This document shows, piece after piece, positions 48,896-58,007 of a DNA stretch of 64,000 bases. The notes beneath the pieces were generated by a model that saw only the letters and a program-made list of their open reading frames with translations, did no database searches and had not been told where the DNA came from. The position numbers were made by a program, and so were the translations under genes. The stretch lies in assembly GCF_029478665.1 (NCBI RefSeq), contig NZ_JARPQB010000001.1, positions 186,001-250,000 of the forward strand. Reading direction: 5' to 3'. Position 1 is the first letter of the stretch. Each line of letters opens with the position of its first letter. The DNA comes from Pseudomonas entomophila (GTDB lineage: Bacteria; Pseudomonadota; Gammaproteobacteria; Pseudomonadales; Pseudomonadaceae).

Positions 48896-48942
48896 TCGCG
48901 CGCCATCAGCATGATGGTGGATCATGGACTTAAAGGATTTTT

Positions 48943-49134
48943 ATGAAAAAGCTGATCAAAGCTACTGTTGCTGTCGCTGTTGTTTCGGGCGTTGCCCTGC
49001 TGTCCGGTTGCACTGGCCAAGTCTACAACCAGCCGAAGAACTGCTCGTACGACTACCTGTTCCACCCATCGGTTTCCATCTCCAAGATGATCGGCGGCTG
49101 CGGCCCGATCGATAAACTGCCTCAGCAGCAGTAA
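48943..49134 (+). CDS. Small lipoprotein of the YhfL/DUF4223 family
   Basis: A 63-residue lipoprotein: signal with lipobox LLSGC (Cys23) and a mature part CTGQVYNQPKNCSYDYLFHP followed by SVSISKMIGGCGPIDKL. The KNCSYDYL-HP-SISK-IGGCGP pattern matches the enterobacterial YhfL family, whose function is unknown. The two remaining cysteines could pair in the periplasm. AAGGA lies 9 nt before the ATG. The gene has a candidate promoter at 48867 and a strong terminator at 49179, making it a short abundant monocistron. Confidence 0.88.
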   Translation: MKKLIKATVAVAVVSGVALLSGCTGQVYNQPKNCSYDYLFHPSVSISKMIGGCGPIDKLPQQQ

Positions 49135-49178
49135 TCCTGGGATACCCCTGATCAGGCCATAGGTGGCTTGATCCAAGA

Positions 49179-49209
49179 CCCCCGGCCAAGGACTTGGCCG
49201 GGGGTTTTT
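49179..49209 (+). terminator. Terminator of the YhfL-type gene
   Basis: CCCCCGGCCAAG paired with CTTGGCCGGGGG followed by five Ts. Confidence 0.92.
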
Positions 49210-49481
49210 GTTTTCTGGCGACGGGATTCGTCATCGGCCTGCGTGGCGGCTTGTCGCGTGGCAACCTGTCGTATTGACGCCCCGGCCCGCGTTTGTTTGT
49301 GCTGGCAATTCGGTTACAATCCGTAAATCGTTTCAGCCTTGTCGGTCAATCCGACCAAAGGCTGCCGCGTCCAATGTCTCTCTGGCTGCTGAACAATGAT
49401 CACAACAAGCCTGCGCTGAAGAACATGGAAACCAGGGCCAGCCACAGGCCCACCCTCCGTTCTACTGACTGGAATCGATCA
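49210..49481. other. Upstream region of mqo
   Basis: About 270 nt with no supported gene; in-frame ATG codons upstream of mqo (49293, 49374) give no family sequence. A TACAAT at about 49315 may be the -10 box. Confidence 0.4.
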
Positions 49482-51119
49482 ATGTTCAAGAAAGCTGGCA
49501 AGACCTTGCTGGGTCTGGCAGTCGCGGCGAGCTTCATGCAAGCGCACGCCGCAGACACCAAGAAAGTCGACGTGCTGCTGGTCGGCGGCGGCATCATGAG
49601 TTCCACCCTGGCTGTCTGGCTCAACGAGCTGGAACCAAGCTGGTCGATGGAAATGGTCGAGCGCATGGACGGCGTCGCCGAAGAAAGCTCCAACGGCTGG
49701 AACAACGCCGGTACCGGCCACTCCGCGCTGGCCGAGCTCAACTACACCCCGCTGGACAAAGACGGCAAGGTCAACATCACCAAGGCCATCGAGATCAACG
49801 AGTCGTTCCAGATCTCCCGCCAGTTCTGGGCCTGGCAGGTACGCCAGGGCGTGCTGCAGAACCCGCACTCGTTCATCAACACCACCCCGCACATGAGCTT
49901 CGTCTGGGGCGATGACAACATCAAGTTCCTGAAGCAGCGCTACGAGGCCCTGCAGGCCAGCCCGCTGTTCCGTTCGATGCAGTACTCGGAAGACCACGCG
50001 CAGATCGCCAAGTGGGTACCGCTGATGATGGAAGGGCGCGACCCGAGCCAGAAGCTGGCCGTGACCTGGACCCCGATCGGCACCGACGTCAACTTCGGTG
50101 AGATCACCCGCCAGTTCGTGGGTCACCTGAAGACCAAAGAGAACTTCGACCTGAAGCTGTCCAGCGAAGTGCAGGACATCACCCGCAACGAAGACGGCTC
50201 CTGGCACGTCGAGTACAAGAACCTGAAGGACGGTACCGAATCGGCCACCGACGCCAAGTTCCTGTTCATCGGTGCCGGCGGCGGCGCGCTGAAGCTGCTG
50301 CAGAAGTCGGGCATCCCGGAAGCTAAAGAGTACGCAGGCTTCCCGGTAGGCGGCTCGTTCCTGGTAACCGAGAACCCGACCGTGGCCATGCAGCACATGG
50401 CCAAGGCCTACGGCATCGCCTCGACCGGCGCGCCACCCATGTCGGTTCCGCACCTGGACACCCGCGTGCTCGATGGCAAGCGCGTGATCCTGTTCGGGCC
50501 ATTCGCCACCTTCTCGACCAAGTTCCTCAAGAACGGCTCGTACCTGGACCTGCTGAGCAGCACCACCACCCACAACATGTGGCCGATGGCGCGCGTCGGT
50601 ATCGACCAGTACCCGCTGGTGGAGTACCTCGCCGGCCAGCTGATGCAGTCTGACGACGACCGTTTCGCTGCCCTGCAGACCTACTTCCCGAACGCCAAGA
50701 AGGAAGACTGGAAACTGTGGCAGGCCGGCCAGCGCGTGCAGATCATCAAGCGTGACGAAGAGAAGGGCGGCGTGCTGAAGCTGGGCACCGAAGTCGTCGC
50801 TTCCCAGGACCGCACCATCGCCGGCCTGCTGGGCGCCTCGCCAGGTGCCTCGACCGCCGCGCCGATCATGCTCAACGTGCTGGAAACCGTGTTCAAGGAG
50901 AAGGTCGCCACCCCTGAGTGGCAGGCCAAGATCAAGGAGATCGTCCCAAGCTACGGTACCAAGCTGAACGATTCGGCCGCCGCCACCCAGAAAGAGTGGA
51001 ACTACACTGCCGAAGTACTGCAGCTGGAAAAACCGCCGGTGATCGACCAGAGCGTGGGCACCACCGTTGTGCCAAGCGCCCCGGTCGAGAGCAAGCCTGC
51101 GAACGACATGGCGCTGTAA
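49482..51119 (+). CDS. mqo: Malate:quinone oxidoreductase
   Basis: A 545-residue FAD enzyme that oxidises malate to oxaloacetate and passes electrons to quinone. FAD motif [24 protein letters not shown], then [33 protein letters not shown], and the C-terminal [16 protein letters not shown], all typical of Mqo. Unusually, residues 1-25 ([20 protein letters not shown] then AHA) form a Sec-like signal peptide before the FAD motif, while classical Mqo is a cytosol-facing peripheral protein. The start at 49482 has GGAAT upstream. Monocistronic with a terminator. Confidence 0.95.
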   Translation: MFKKAGKTLLGLAVAASFMQAHAADTKKVDVLLVGGGIMSSTLAVWLNELEPSWSMEMVERMDGVAEESSNGWNNAGTGHSALAELNYTPLDKDGKVNITKAIEINESFQISRQFWAWQVRQGVLQNPHSFINTTPHMSFVWGDDNIKFLKQRYEALQASPLFRSMQYSEDHAQIAKWVPLMMEGRDPSQKLAVTWTPIGTDVNFGEITRQFVGHLKTKENFDLKLSSEVQDITRNEDGSWHVEYKNLKDGTESATDAKFLFIGAGGGALKLLQKSGIPEAKEYAGFPVGGSFLVTENPTVAMQHMAKAYGIASTGAPPMSVPHLDTRVLDGKRVILFGPFATFSTKFLKNGSYLDLLSSTTTHNMWPMARVGIDQYPLVEYLAGQLMQSDDDRFAALQTYFPNAKKEDWKLWQAGQRVQIIKRDEEKGGVLKLGTEVVASQDRTIAGLLGASPGASTAAPIMLNVLETVFKEKVATPEWQAKIKEIVPSYGTKLNDSAAATQKEWNYTAEVLQLEKPPVIDQSVGTTVVPSAPVESKPANDMAL

Positions 51120-51156
51120 GGCCAGACGGTTTGCCGGGCCTGCCCGGCAACACCCA

Positions 51157-51193
51157 CCACGAGCGTCGCCCCTGGCGGCCTCGTGGTTTTTTT
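51157..51193 (+). terminator. Terminator of mqo
   Basis: CCACGAG and CTCGTGG flank a GC-rich loop with inner pairing, followed by seven Ts. Confidence 0.85.
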
Positions 51194-51231
51194 ATGCCCG
51201 AGAATCGGGCAAGGGATTTACGCCTACCCCT

Positions 51232-51346
51232 GTAGGAGCGGCCTTGCGCCGCGAAAGGGCTGCGTAGCGGCCCCAGCATTTCGATGTTGAGCAACGATCG
51301 CCGGGGCCGCAATGCGGCCCTTTCGCGGCGCAAGGCCGCTCCTACA
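51232..51346. repeat. Paired REP element (mqo-arsR type)
   Basis: GTAGGAGCGGCCTTGCGCCGCG and its inverse, about 65 nt apart. Confidence 0.85.
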
Positions 51347-51387
51347 GGGATCGCGCAAGGCTTGAGATTGGTGTGGCCGGGTGTGCC

Positions 51388-51696
51388 TCAGCGCTGCCCT
51401 AGAATGCTGCCAAGCAAACCAGGAAAGCGCGTCTCCAGCTCTTCGCCACGCAACGAATTCATATGCGTGGTGCCGATGTTGCGGGTATACACCAGCCCCG
51501 CCTCACGCAGCACGCGGAAGTGGTGGGACATGCTGGACTTCGGCCGACCGCCGTCGAGTTCGCCGCAACTGGCTTCAGGCACGCTGGCCAGGTGGCGGAC
51601 GATTTCCATGCGCACAGGGTCGCTCAGGGCGTAGAGCAGGCGCTCGAGGGTGAGGTCTTCGGGGTTGGGGTGGGAGTAGGCTCGCATGCTCGACAT
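51388..51696 (-). CDS. ArsR-family regulator divergent from xenA
   Basis: A probable 102-residue winged-helix repressor. LTLERLLYALSDPVRMEIVRHLA is the ArsR helix pair and KSSMSHHFRVLREAGLVYTRNIGTTHMNSL the recognition helix and wing. No paired metal-binding cysteines (one Cys only, in ASCGEL), so it probably senses an electrophile or small molecule rather than metal. The start is uncertain among 51723, 51696 and 51687; 51723 would run into the shared palindrome and is disfavoured. Transcribed away from xenA across an 8+8-bp palindrome, its likely operator. Confidence 0.88.
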   Translation of the reverse strand: MSSMRAYSHPNPEDLTLERLLYALSDPVRMEIVRHLASVPEASCGELDGGRPKSSMSHHFRVLREAGLVYTRNIGTTHMNSLRGEELETRFPGLLGSILGQR

Positions 51697-51722
51697 GATA
51701 ACGGGGGTTTCATAAATTGCCA

Positions 51723-51744
51723 TAGTTCGAATATGATCGAACTA
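51723..51744. promoter_or_regulatory. Palindromic operator candidate between the ArsR gene and xenA
   Basis: Perfect 8-bp arms TAGTTCGA and TCGAACTA around the 6-nt spacer ATATGA, centred 40 nt before the xenA ATG; size and symmetry suit an ArsR-type dimer. Confidence 0.7.
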
Positions 51745-51773
51745 CCGTAATTGAATCTCCCCGGAGAATTGCC

Positions 51774-52865
51774 ATGTCTGCACTGTTCCAGCCTTACACC
51801 CTCAAGGACGTTACCCTACGCAACCGCATCGCCATTCCGCCGATGTGCCAGTACATGGCCGAGGACGGCGTGCTCAACGATTGGCATCAGGTGCATTATG
51901 CGAGCATGGCCCGTGGTGGTGCCGGCCTGCTGGTGGTCGAGGCCACTGCCGTGGCGCCGGAAGGGCGCATTACCCCCGGTTGCGCGGGCATCTGGAGCGA
52001 CGCCCATGCCCAGGCCTTCGTGCCGGTGGTGAAGGCCATCAAAGCCGCGGGTTCGGTGCCCGGTATCCAGATTGCCCACGCCGGGCGCAAGGCCAGCGCC
52101 AACCGCCCGTGGGAAGGTGACGATCACATCGCAGCCGACGACGCCCGTGGCTGGGACACCATCGCCCCATCGGCCATCGCCTTTGGCGCCCATTTGCCGA
52201 AAATGCCGCGCGAAATGACCCTGGACGACATCGCCCGGGTCAAACAGGACTTCGTCGATGCCGCACGCCGTGCGCGGGACGCGGGTTTCGAGTGGATTGA
52301 ACTGCATTTCGCCCACGGTTACCTGGGGCAGAGCTTCTTCTCCGAGCATTCCAACAAGCGTACCGACGCCTACGGTGGCAGCTTCGAGAACCGCACCCGC
52401 TTCCTGATGGAAACCCTGGCCGCCGTGCGTGAGGTGTGGCCGGAGAACCTGCCGCTGACGGCGCGTTTCGGTGTGCTGGAATATGACGGGCGCGATGAGC
52501 AGACCCTCGACGAGTCCATCGAGCTGGCGCGCATGTTCAAGGCCGGTGGCCTGGACCTGCTGAGCGTCAGCGTTGGTTTCACCGTTCCGCAGACCAATAT
52601 CCCGTGGGGTCCGGCGTTCATGGGGCCGATCGCCGAGCGCGTGCGGCGTGAGGCTGGCATTCCAGTGACCTCGGCATGGGGCTTCGGCACGCCGGAGCTG
52701 GCCGAAGCTGCCCTGAAGGCCGACCAGCTCGACCTGGTGTCGGTGGGGCGTGCGCACCTGGCCGATCCGCACTGGCCGTACTTTGCCGCCAAGGCATTGG
52801 GGGTGGACAAAGCGTCCTGGACCTTGCCGGCGCCTTACGCGCACTGGCTTGAGCGTTATCGCTGA
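51774..52865 (+). CDS. xenA: Xenobiotic reductase A (old yellow enzyme family)
   Basis: A 363-residue FMN- and NADPH-dependent ene-reductase that reduces alpha,beta-unsaturated carbonyls and nitrate esters. Nearly identical in pattern to P. putida XenA: Cys25 in IPPMCQYMAEDG, which tunes the flavin, and the substrate-binding histidines of ELHFAHGYLGQSFFSEHSNKRTDAYGGSFENR. Good AGGAG-like site (CCGGAGAATTGCC). Regulated presumably by the divergent ArsR-family protein. Confidence 0.96.
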   Translation: MSALFQPYTLKDVTLRNRIAIPPMCQYMAEDGVLNDWHQVHYASMARGGAGLLVVEATAVAPEGRITPGCAGIWSDAHAQAFVPVVKAIKAAGSVPGIQIAHAGRKASANRPWEGDDHIAADDARGWDTIAPSAIAFGAHLPKMPREMTLDDIARVKQDFVDAARRARDAGFEWIELHFAHGYLGQSFFSEHSNKRTDAYGGSFENRTRFLMETLAAVREVWPENLPLTARFGVLEYDGRDEQTLDESIELARMFKAGGLDLLSVSVGFTVPQTNIPWGPAFMGPIAERVRREAGIPVTSAWGFGTPELAEAALKADQLDLVSVGRAHLADPHWPYFAAKALGVDKASWTLPAPYAHWLERYR

Positions 52866-52903
52866 GTGATCTGTTCGTGGCCTGATGATTTGGCACAACC
52901 TCT

Positions 52904-52985
52904 GTAGGAGCGGCTTCAGCCGCGATCACCCGCAATGCGGGTGCCAGAGACCACGCGGCCTGCATCGCGGCTAAAGCCGCTCCTA
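52904..52985. repeat. Paired REP element (xenA-hydroxyproline cluster)
   Basis: GTAGGAGCGGCTTCAGCCGCG and its inverse, between convergent genes. Confidence 0.85.
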
Positions 52986-53018
52986 CGGGAAAAATGTCGC
53001 CCTCGTAGGAGCCGGCTG

Positions 53019-54263
53019 TCAAAACCGGTCCACCTTGTACGCGTCCAGATGCGCATCCCGAGGGCCCTGCGCCAACCGCCCAATCCATTCCGCCGTCACC
53101 GCCGCCTGGGTCAACCCCAGGTGCTGATGCCCGAACGCCAACAGCACCCGGCCATTCGCCACCCGGTCGATCACCGGCAGGGAATCAGGTAGCGATGGCC
53201 TGAAGCCCATCCATGGCGTCGCCCCTTCGGCATCCAGGTCACGCTGGAACAAGCCTTGGCTCAAACGGTGCAACTGCCACGCCCGCTGCATGCTCGGCGG
53301 CGCGTCCAGCCCCGCGAACTCCACCGTGCCGGCCAGGCGCAGGCCATCGGCCATGGGCGTCATGATGAACTTGCGCTCCAGGGAGGTGACCGCGAACGGC
53401 AGCCGCTGCGGTTCGTTGGGCAGCATCAGGTGGTAGCCGCGCTCGGTATCCAGGGGCACCCGGGTGCCGGTCAGGCCTTCAACCAGTTTTGCCGAATGGG
53501 CACCACAGGCGATCAGCACCTGTCGGGCCTGTAGCTCGCCTTGGCTGCTGTGCAGGGCGATGCCATCACTGTGCAGCCGACCGCCGTGAATGTCCCGGTT
53601 GGCGAAGCGTACGCCCGCCGCCTGTGCTGCATCGAACAACGTGTTGACCACTTGGTACGGATCGATGAAGTGTCCGGTGCGGGGGAAGAACAGGCCACCC
53701 TGGATCTGTGTGCTCAACTGCGGCGCCGCATGCCGCACCGCCCGGGCCGCCCAGAAGTCGACCGGCACTGCCTGCTGTTGCAGGCGCGCCTGCAAGGCCT
53801 CGAGTGCCGGGCGTGACGCCGGGCGTTCGAATACCAGCAGCGAGCCGTCCTCCCGGAGCAGGTTGCCGTGCCCGAGGCTGCCAAGCAGGCGCTGCCAGGC
53901 GCCGAGGCTGGCCTCGTTCAGGGCGCGCAGGCCTGCCACGCTACGCTGGAACGGCGTCGGGCGCAGGTTGAGCAGCAGCCGGGTGAACCAAGGGATGGCC
54001 TGGGGCAGGTACTTCCAGTCCAGGCGCAACGGCCCCATCGGGTCCATCAGCATGGCCGGCAGGCGCTTGAGGATCGACAGGTCGGCGATGGGGAAAACCT
54101 GCTCGCTGGCCAGGTGCCCGGCGTTGCCATAGGAGGCGCCGTGGCCGGGGGCTTGGCGGTCGATCAGCAGCACTCGCTTACCTTGGCGGGCCAGCTGCAG
54201 GGCGCAGGCGACGCCGATGATGCCGGCGCCGATCACGGCGATGTCGGTATCGGTGCTGCTCAT
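53019..54263 (-). CDS. D-hydroxyproline dehydrogenase (FAD, DAO family)
   Basis: A 414-residue flavoprotein of the DadA/DAO group with dinucleotide motif [20 protein letters not shown] (8-27). C-terminal [20 protein letters not shown] and [20 protein letters not shown] are typical of this group. Within this cluster it should oxidise cis-4-hydroxy-D-proline to 1-pyrroline-4-hydroxy-2-carboxylate with a membrane electron acceptor. Its ATG overlaps the stop of the aldehyde dehydrogenase by 4 nt. General D-amino-acid dehydrogenase is the alternative; neighbours favour hydroxyproline. Confidence 0.9.
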   Translation of the reverse strand: MSSTDTDIAVIGAGIIGVACALQLARQGKRVLLIDRQAPGHGASYGNAGHLASEQVFPIADLSILKRLPAMLMDPMGPLRLDWKYLPQAIPWFTRLLLNLRPTPFQRSVAGLRALNEASLGAWQRLLGSLGHGNLLREDGSLLVFERPASRPALEALQARLQQQAVPVDFWAARAVRHAAPQLSTQIQGGLFFPRTGHFIDPYQVVNTLFDAAQAAGVRFANRDIHGGRLHSDGIALHSSQGELQARQVLIACGAHSAKLVEGLTGTRVPLDTERGYHLMLPNEPQRLPFAVTSLERKFIMTPMADGLRLAGTVEFAGLDAPPSMQRAWQLHRLSQGLFQRDLDAEGATPWMGFRPSLPDSLPVIDRVANGRVLLAFGHQHLGLTQAAVTAEWIGRLAQGPRDAHLDAYKVDRF

Positions 54264-55840
54264 GCGCCTTCCCGCTTGCCGTCGAGCAACCGGCGCAGGT
54301 GCAGGGGGTTATCGTGTTTCAAGGCCTCGGGCAGCAGCGCGTCGGGAAAGTCCTGGTAGCACACCGGGCGCAGGAAACGCAGGATCGCCGCAGTGCCCAC
54401 CGAAGTGCCGCGGGTATCGGACGTGGCCGGGAACGGCCCACCGTGGACCATCGCATCGCACACCTCGACCCCGGTCGGCCAACCGTTGACCAGGATGCGC
54501 CCGGCCTTGCGTTCGAGGGTGGGCAGCAGTTGGCGTGCGTTGGGCAGGTCGGCGGCGTCCAGGTGCAGCGTGGCCGTCAACTGGCCCTCCAGGTGCTCGG
54601 CGACCTGGCGTATTTCCTCGTCGCTGTCGCAGGCCACCACCAGCGAGGCGGCGCCGAACACTTCGGCTTGCAGCGCCGGGTCCGCAAGAAACGCTTGAGC
54701 TTGGGTGACGAAAACGTAAGCCTGGCATTGGTTCGGGCCTTGCTGGGGCAGGCCGCTGGCAACGGCATGGGCATTGCCGTTTTCACTCAGCGCCGCGACA
54801 CCGTTTGCATAGGCGCTGGCGATGCCGGGGGTGAGCATGGTTTGCGCCGCCACGGGTTGAATGTGATCGCCGGTGGCGGTGATGAACCGTTCAAGCGCGG
54901 GCCCTTGGCGGGCGATCACCAGCCCCGGGTTGGTACAGAACTGGCCGGCCCCCTGGGTCAGCGAAGTGACGAAGCCCTGGGCCAATGCCTCGACGCGGGC
55001 CTGCAAGGCGGCGTCGAAGAGGAACACCGGGTTGATCGAGCTCATTTCGGCATACACCGGGATCGGCTCGGGACGTGCCTGGGCCGCCTGGCACAGGGCG
55101 ATGCCGCCACTGCGCGACCCGGTGAAACCGACTGCCTTGATGCGTGGGTCGCTGACCAGGGCGATGCCGATTTCGCGGCCGGCGCCGTACAGCAGGGAGA
55201 ACACGCCTTCGGGCAGTTCGCACAGCTTGGCCGCCCGGGCCACGGCCTGGCCGACCAGTTCGCTGGTGCCGGGGTGGGCGCCATGGGCCTTGACCACCAC
55301 CGGGCAGCCGGCGGCCAGTGCCGAGGCGGTGTCGCCGCCGGCCACCGAGAAGGCCAGTGGGAAGTTGCTGGCGCCGAACACCGCTACCGGGCCAAGGGCC
55401 ACCTGGCGCTGGCGCAGGTCCGGGCGTGGCAGCGGTTGGCGCTCGGGCAGAGCGTGGTCGACGCGCACATCGAGCCATTCGCCGGCTCGCACCACGCGGG
55501 CGAAGGTGCGCAGCTGAGTGCAGGTGCGGGCGCGCTCGCCTTGCAGGCGAGCCTTGGGCAGGCCGGTTTCGGCGTTGGCGCGGTCGATCAGCAGGTCGCC
55601 CAGGGCTTCGATCTGCTCGGCGATCGTTTCGAGAAAGCGAGCGCGTTGTTCGAGCGAGGTTTCGCGATATTCATCGAACGCTGCCCAGGCCAGGGTACAG
55701 GCCAGAGTCACGTGTTCATGGGTGGCGCCAGCATAGGCGGGTTCGAGTGCCTGGTTGGTGGCCGGGTCGATGGCGCGGACTGCTTCATGGCTACCGGGGA
55801 CGCGGGTCTGGCCGATCAGCAGGTTGCCTGTCAGGGTCAT
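54260..55840 (-). CDS. Alpha-ketoglutarate semialdehyde dehydrogenase
   Basis: A 526-residue aldehyde dehydrogenase (KGSADH type): [37 protein letters not shown] binds NAD(P), [11 protein letters not shown] is the Rossmann part, and [10 protein letters not shown] holds the catalytic Cys. It finishes the pathway by oxidising 2,5-dioxopentanoate to alpha-ketoglutarate. The start at 55840 gives the family length and has GGAAG upstream; the extension to 55927 is REP sequence read through. Confidence 0.93.
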   Translation of the reverse strand: MTLTGNLLIGQTRVPGSHEAVRAIDPATNQALEPAYAGATHEHVTLACTLAWAAFDEYRETSLEQRARFLETIAEQIEALGDLLIDRANAETGLPKARLQGERARTCTQLRTFARVVRAGEWLDVRVDHALPERQPLPRPDLRQRQVALGPVAVFGASNFPLAFSVAGGDTASALAAGCPVVVKAHGAHPGTSELVGQAVARAAKLCELPEGVFSLLYGAGREIGIALVSDPRIKAVGFTGSRSGGIALCQAAQARPEPIPVYAEMSSINPVFLFDAALQARVEALAQGFVTSLTQGAGQFCTNPGLVIARQGPALERFITATGDHIQPVAAQTMLTPGIASAYANGVAALSENGNAHAVASGLPQQGPNQCQAYVFVTQAQAFLADPALQAEVFGAASLVVACDSDEEIRQVAEHLEGQLTATLHLDAADLPNARQLLPTLERKAGRILVNGWPTGVEVCDAMVHGGPFPATSDTRGTSVGTAAILRFLRPVCYQDFPDALLPEALKHDNPLHLRRLLDGKREGA

Positions 55841-55881
55841 GGGGGCTTCCTTCGCAGTTTCGTGGATGCGTTGTGGCGCTT

Positions 55882-55964
55882 GTAGGAGCGGCTTTAGCCG
55901 CGATGCAGGCACCGCGGTGTGTGGCACCCGCGTCGCGGGTGATCGCGGCTGAAGCCGCTCCTAC
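55882..55964. repeat. Paired REP element inside the hydroxyproline cluster
   Basis: GTAGGAGCGGCTTTAGCCGCG and its inverse, between the dehydrogenase and deaminase genes, both on the minus strand; it may modulate relative expression or mRNA stability. Confidence 0.85.
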
Positions 55965-55994
55965 AGGGGGCACGCCAAATCAATGGGGTATGCG

Positions 55995-56942
55995 TCAGGC
56001 CAGGTTCTGCTCGGCCGACCAGCTGGCGTACCAGGTGCGGAACAGCGCGTACTGCTGCTCGGCGTAGTGGCGCTGGGCATCGGTCAGGGCGTCGGTTTCG
56101 TTGAAATGCAGGCTGTACTCGCGGTCGCCGTTGAGCACCATCAGATGCTTGTAGTACAGCACCAGGTCGCAGCCCTCATCGAACGACGACAGTACCGCCA
56201 GCGCCGACTCCAGCTCCCGGGCCAGGCGCCGGGCCTTGGCGTCACCCTTGGCGGCGCGCTTGCTCAGGCTGACCAGTTGCAGCACTTCGCGGGGCAGGGC
56301 GTTGCCGATGCCGGTGATGGCGCCGGTGGCGTTGCAGTTGACGAAACCGTGCACTACCTGGGTGTCGACGCCGACCATCAGGGTCACGGCGTCATCCTGG
56401 GAGGTGATGTGCTCGGCGGCGTAGCGCAGGTCGGCGCCGCCGCCGAACTCCTTGAAGCCGATCAGGTTGGGGTAGGCGCGACGCAGTTCGAAGAACAGGT
56501 CGGCGCGGGTGGCGAAACCGTAGTAGGGGCTGTTGTAGATCACTGCCGGCAGCTTCGGCGCGGCCGCGAGGATTGCCGAGAAATGATGCTTCTGGGCGAT
56601 CAGCGAGGCGCCGCGCGACAGCACCCGGGGGATGACCATCAGGCCGGCGGCGCCGACCTTGGCGGCGTGGGCGGCATGGGACACCGCTTCACGGGTGTTC
56701 ACCGCGCCGGTGCCGACGATGGTTGGGATACCGGCGGCCACCAGGCGCGCGACCCCTTCCTGGCGCTCGGCCTCGGTCAGCAGCGGCCAGTCGCCCATCG
56801 AGCCGCAATACACCACCGCGCTCATGCCGGCGTCGATCAGTTCGCGGCCCTTGCGTACCAGGGCGTCGAAGTCCGGCTTGCGCTCGGCGGTGCAGGGGGT
56901 CATCAGGGCGGGCATGGTGCCGGTGAAGATGTTGTCGGTCAT
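55995..56942 (-). CDS. 1-pyrroline-4-hydroxy-2-carboxylate deaminase (DapA superfamily)
   Basis: A 315-residue class I aldolase-fold protein related to DapA: GTMPALMTPCTAERKPDFDALVRKGRELIDAG is the start of the TIM barrel and LIGFKEFGG holds the Schiff-base Lys. It differs from dapA at 43684 (GTTGES is replaced by CGSMGDWP). In this cluster it should deaminate and dehydrate pyrroline-hydroxycarboxylate to alpha-ketoglutarate semialdehyde. ATG at 56942 has GGAG 8 nt upstream. Follows the epimerase gene with 41 nt. Confidence 0.92.
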   Translation of the reverse strand: MTDNIFTGTMPALMTPCTAERKPDFDALVRKGRELIDAGMSAVVYCGSMGDWPLLTEAERQEGVARLVAAGIPTIVGTGAVNTREAVSHAAHAAKVGAAGLMVIPRVLSRGASLIAQKHHFSAILAAAPKLPAVIYNSPYYGFATRADLFFELRRAYPNLIGFKEFGGGADLRYAAEHITSQDDAVTLMVGVDTQVVHGFVNCNATGAITGIGNALPREVLQLVSLSKRAAKGDAKARRLARELESALAVLSSFDEGCDLVLYYKHLMVLNGDREYSLHFNETDALTDAQRHYAEQQYALFRTWYASWSAEQNLA

Positions 56943-56983
56943 TGTTGTCACTCCAGGCGGTATTCAGTGGGAAATGAACGGGG

Positions 56984-57910
56984 TCAGATGCCCCAGGCGA
57001 ACGGATCCTGCTCGTCGATCAGCAGGGTGCTGTCGGCGGTCATGTAGGCGCGGCCGGTGATGAACGGGCGGATGTGATCGCCCTCGCGTTCGTAACGGCC
57101 CTGGAACTGGCTGCCGGTGATGCTGGCCTGGGTCCAGACCTGTCCTTCGGCGAGCTTGCCGTCGGCGGCCAGGCACGCCAGCTTGGCGCTGGTGCCGGTG
57201 CCGCAGGGCGAGCGGTCGTAGGCCTTGCCGGGGCACATGACGAAGTTGCGGCTGTCGGCATGGGCGTCGTCGGCGAACAGTTCGACATGGTCGATCGGGG
57301 CGCCGTGTTCACCAGTGATGCCCTGGGCCTCGAGGGCCTTGAGCAGGGCCCAGGTGTAGTCGGTGAGGGCTTCGCGGTTGTCCAGCTCGATGCGCTGGTC
57401 GTGGTCGGAAACCAGGAAGAACCAGTTGCCGCCCCAGGCGATGTCGCCGCGCACCAGGCCATGCTCCGGTACGTCCACCGCCACCTGCCGGCGGTAGCGG
57501 TAGGACGGCACGTTGCCGACGGTCACTGCGCCATCGTCATGCAGGGTGGCGCTGACCTGGCCGACCGGCGTGTCGATCTTGTGCGCGCCGGGCTCGATCA
57601 GCCCCAGGTGCCGGAGCGAGGCGACCAGCCCGATGGTGCCGTGGCCGCACATGTTCAGGTAGCCGGCGTTGTTGAAGAAGATCACCCCACAGGTGGCGTC
57701 GGCCGAGACCGGCGGGCAGTACAGCGCGCCGACCAGCACATCGTTGCCGCGCGGCTCCAGCAGGCAGGCGCGGCGCCAGTGGTCGTGCAGTTCGCGCAAC
57801 TCGTCGCGCTGCTCGGCCATGCTGCGGCCGGTGAGGGCCGGGAACCCTTTCATCACCAGGCGGGTGGGTTCGCCGCCGGTGTGGGAGTCGATGACATGAA
57901 CCTGTTTCAT
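56984..57910 (-). CDS. 4-hydroxyproline 2-epimerase
   Basis: A 308-residue cofactor-free proline-racemase family enzyme converting trans-4-hydroxy-L-proline to the cis-4-hydroxy-D form. Two catalytic cysteines are present: Cys88 in NMCGHGTIG and the second in [11 protein letters not shown]; both cysteines separate true epimerases from the Thr-containing dehydratases of this family. The start at 57910 gives [19 protein letters not shown]; the upstream extension is REP-derived. First catabolic step of the cluster. Confidence 0.95.
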   Translation of the reverse strand: MKQVHVIDSHTGGEPTRLVMKGFPALTGRSMAEQRDELRELHDHWRRACLLEPRGNDVLVGALYCPPVSADATCGVIFFNNAGYLNMCGHGTIGLVASLRHLGLIEPGAHKIDTPVGQVSATLHDDGAVTVGNVPSYRYRRQVAVDVPEHGLVRGDIAWGGNWFFLVSDHDQRIELDNREALTDYTWALLKALEAQGITGEHGAPIDHVELFADDAHADSRNFVMCPGKAYDRSPCGTGTSAKLACLAADGKLAEGQVWTQASITGSQFQGRYEREGDHIRPFITGRAYMTADSTLLIDEQDPFAWGI

Positions 57911-57959
57911 GAGTGTGTCCATTTGGAGTTGAGCAATGTCTTGTGCTGTCTGTTCGGGC

Positions 57960-57987
57960 CCTTTCGCGGCTAAAGCCGCTCCTACAG
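57960..57987. repeat. REP element (epimerase-permease)
   Basis: TTTCGCGGCTAAAGCCGCTCC, one palindromic unit. Confidence 0.75.
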
Positions 57988-58007
57988 GCGAACAGGGCCG
58001 ACACGTT

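Larger units (their letters stand above)
47967..48942. other. Gene-poor region, likely integration scar beside tRNA-Ser
   Basis: Nearly 1 kb without a credible gene: short open frames lack ribosome sites and family features. Base composition is lower in GC than neighbours. It holds a 16-bp direct repeat (48089-48104 and 48599-48614), a single REP fragment and the promoter and palindrome of the next lipoprotein gene. Confidence 0.6.
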
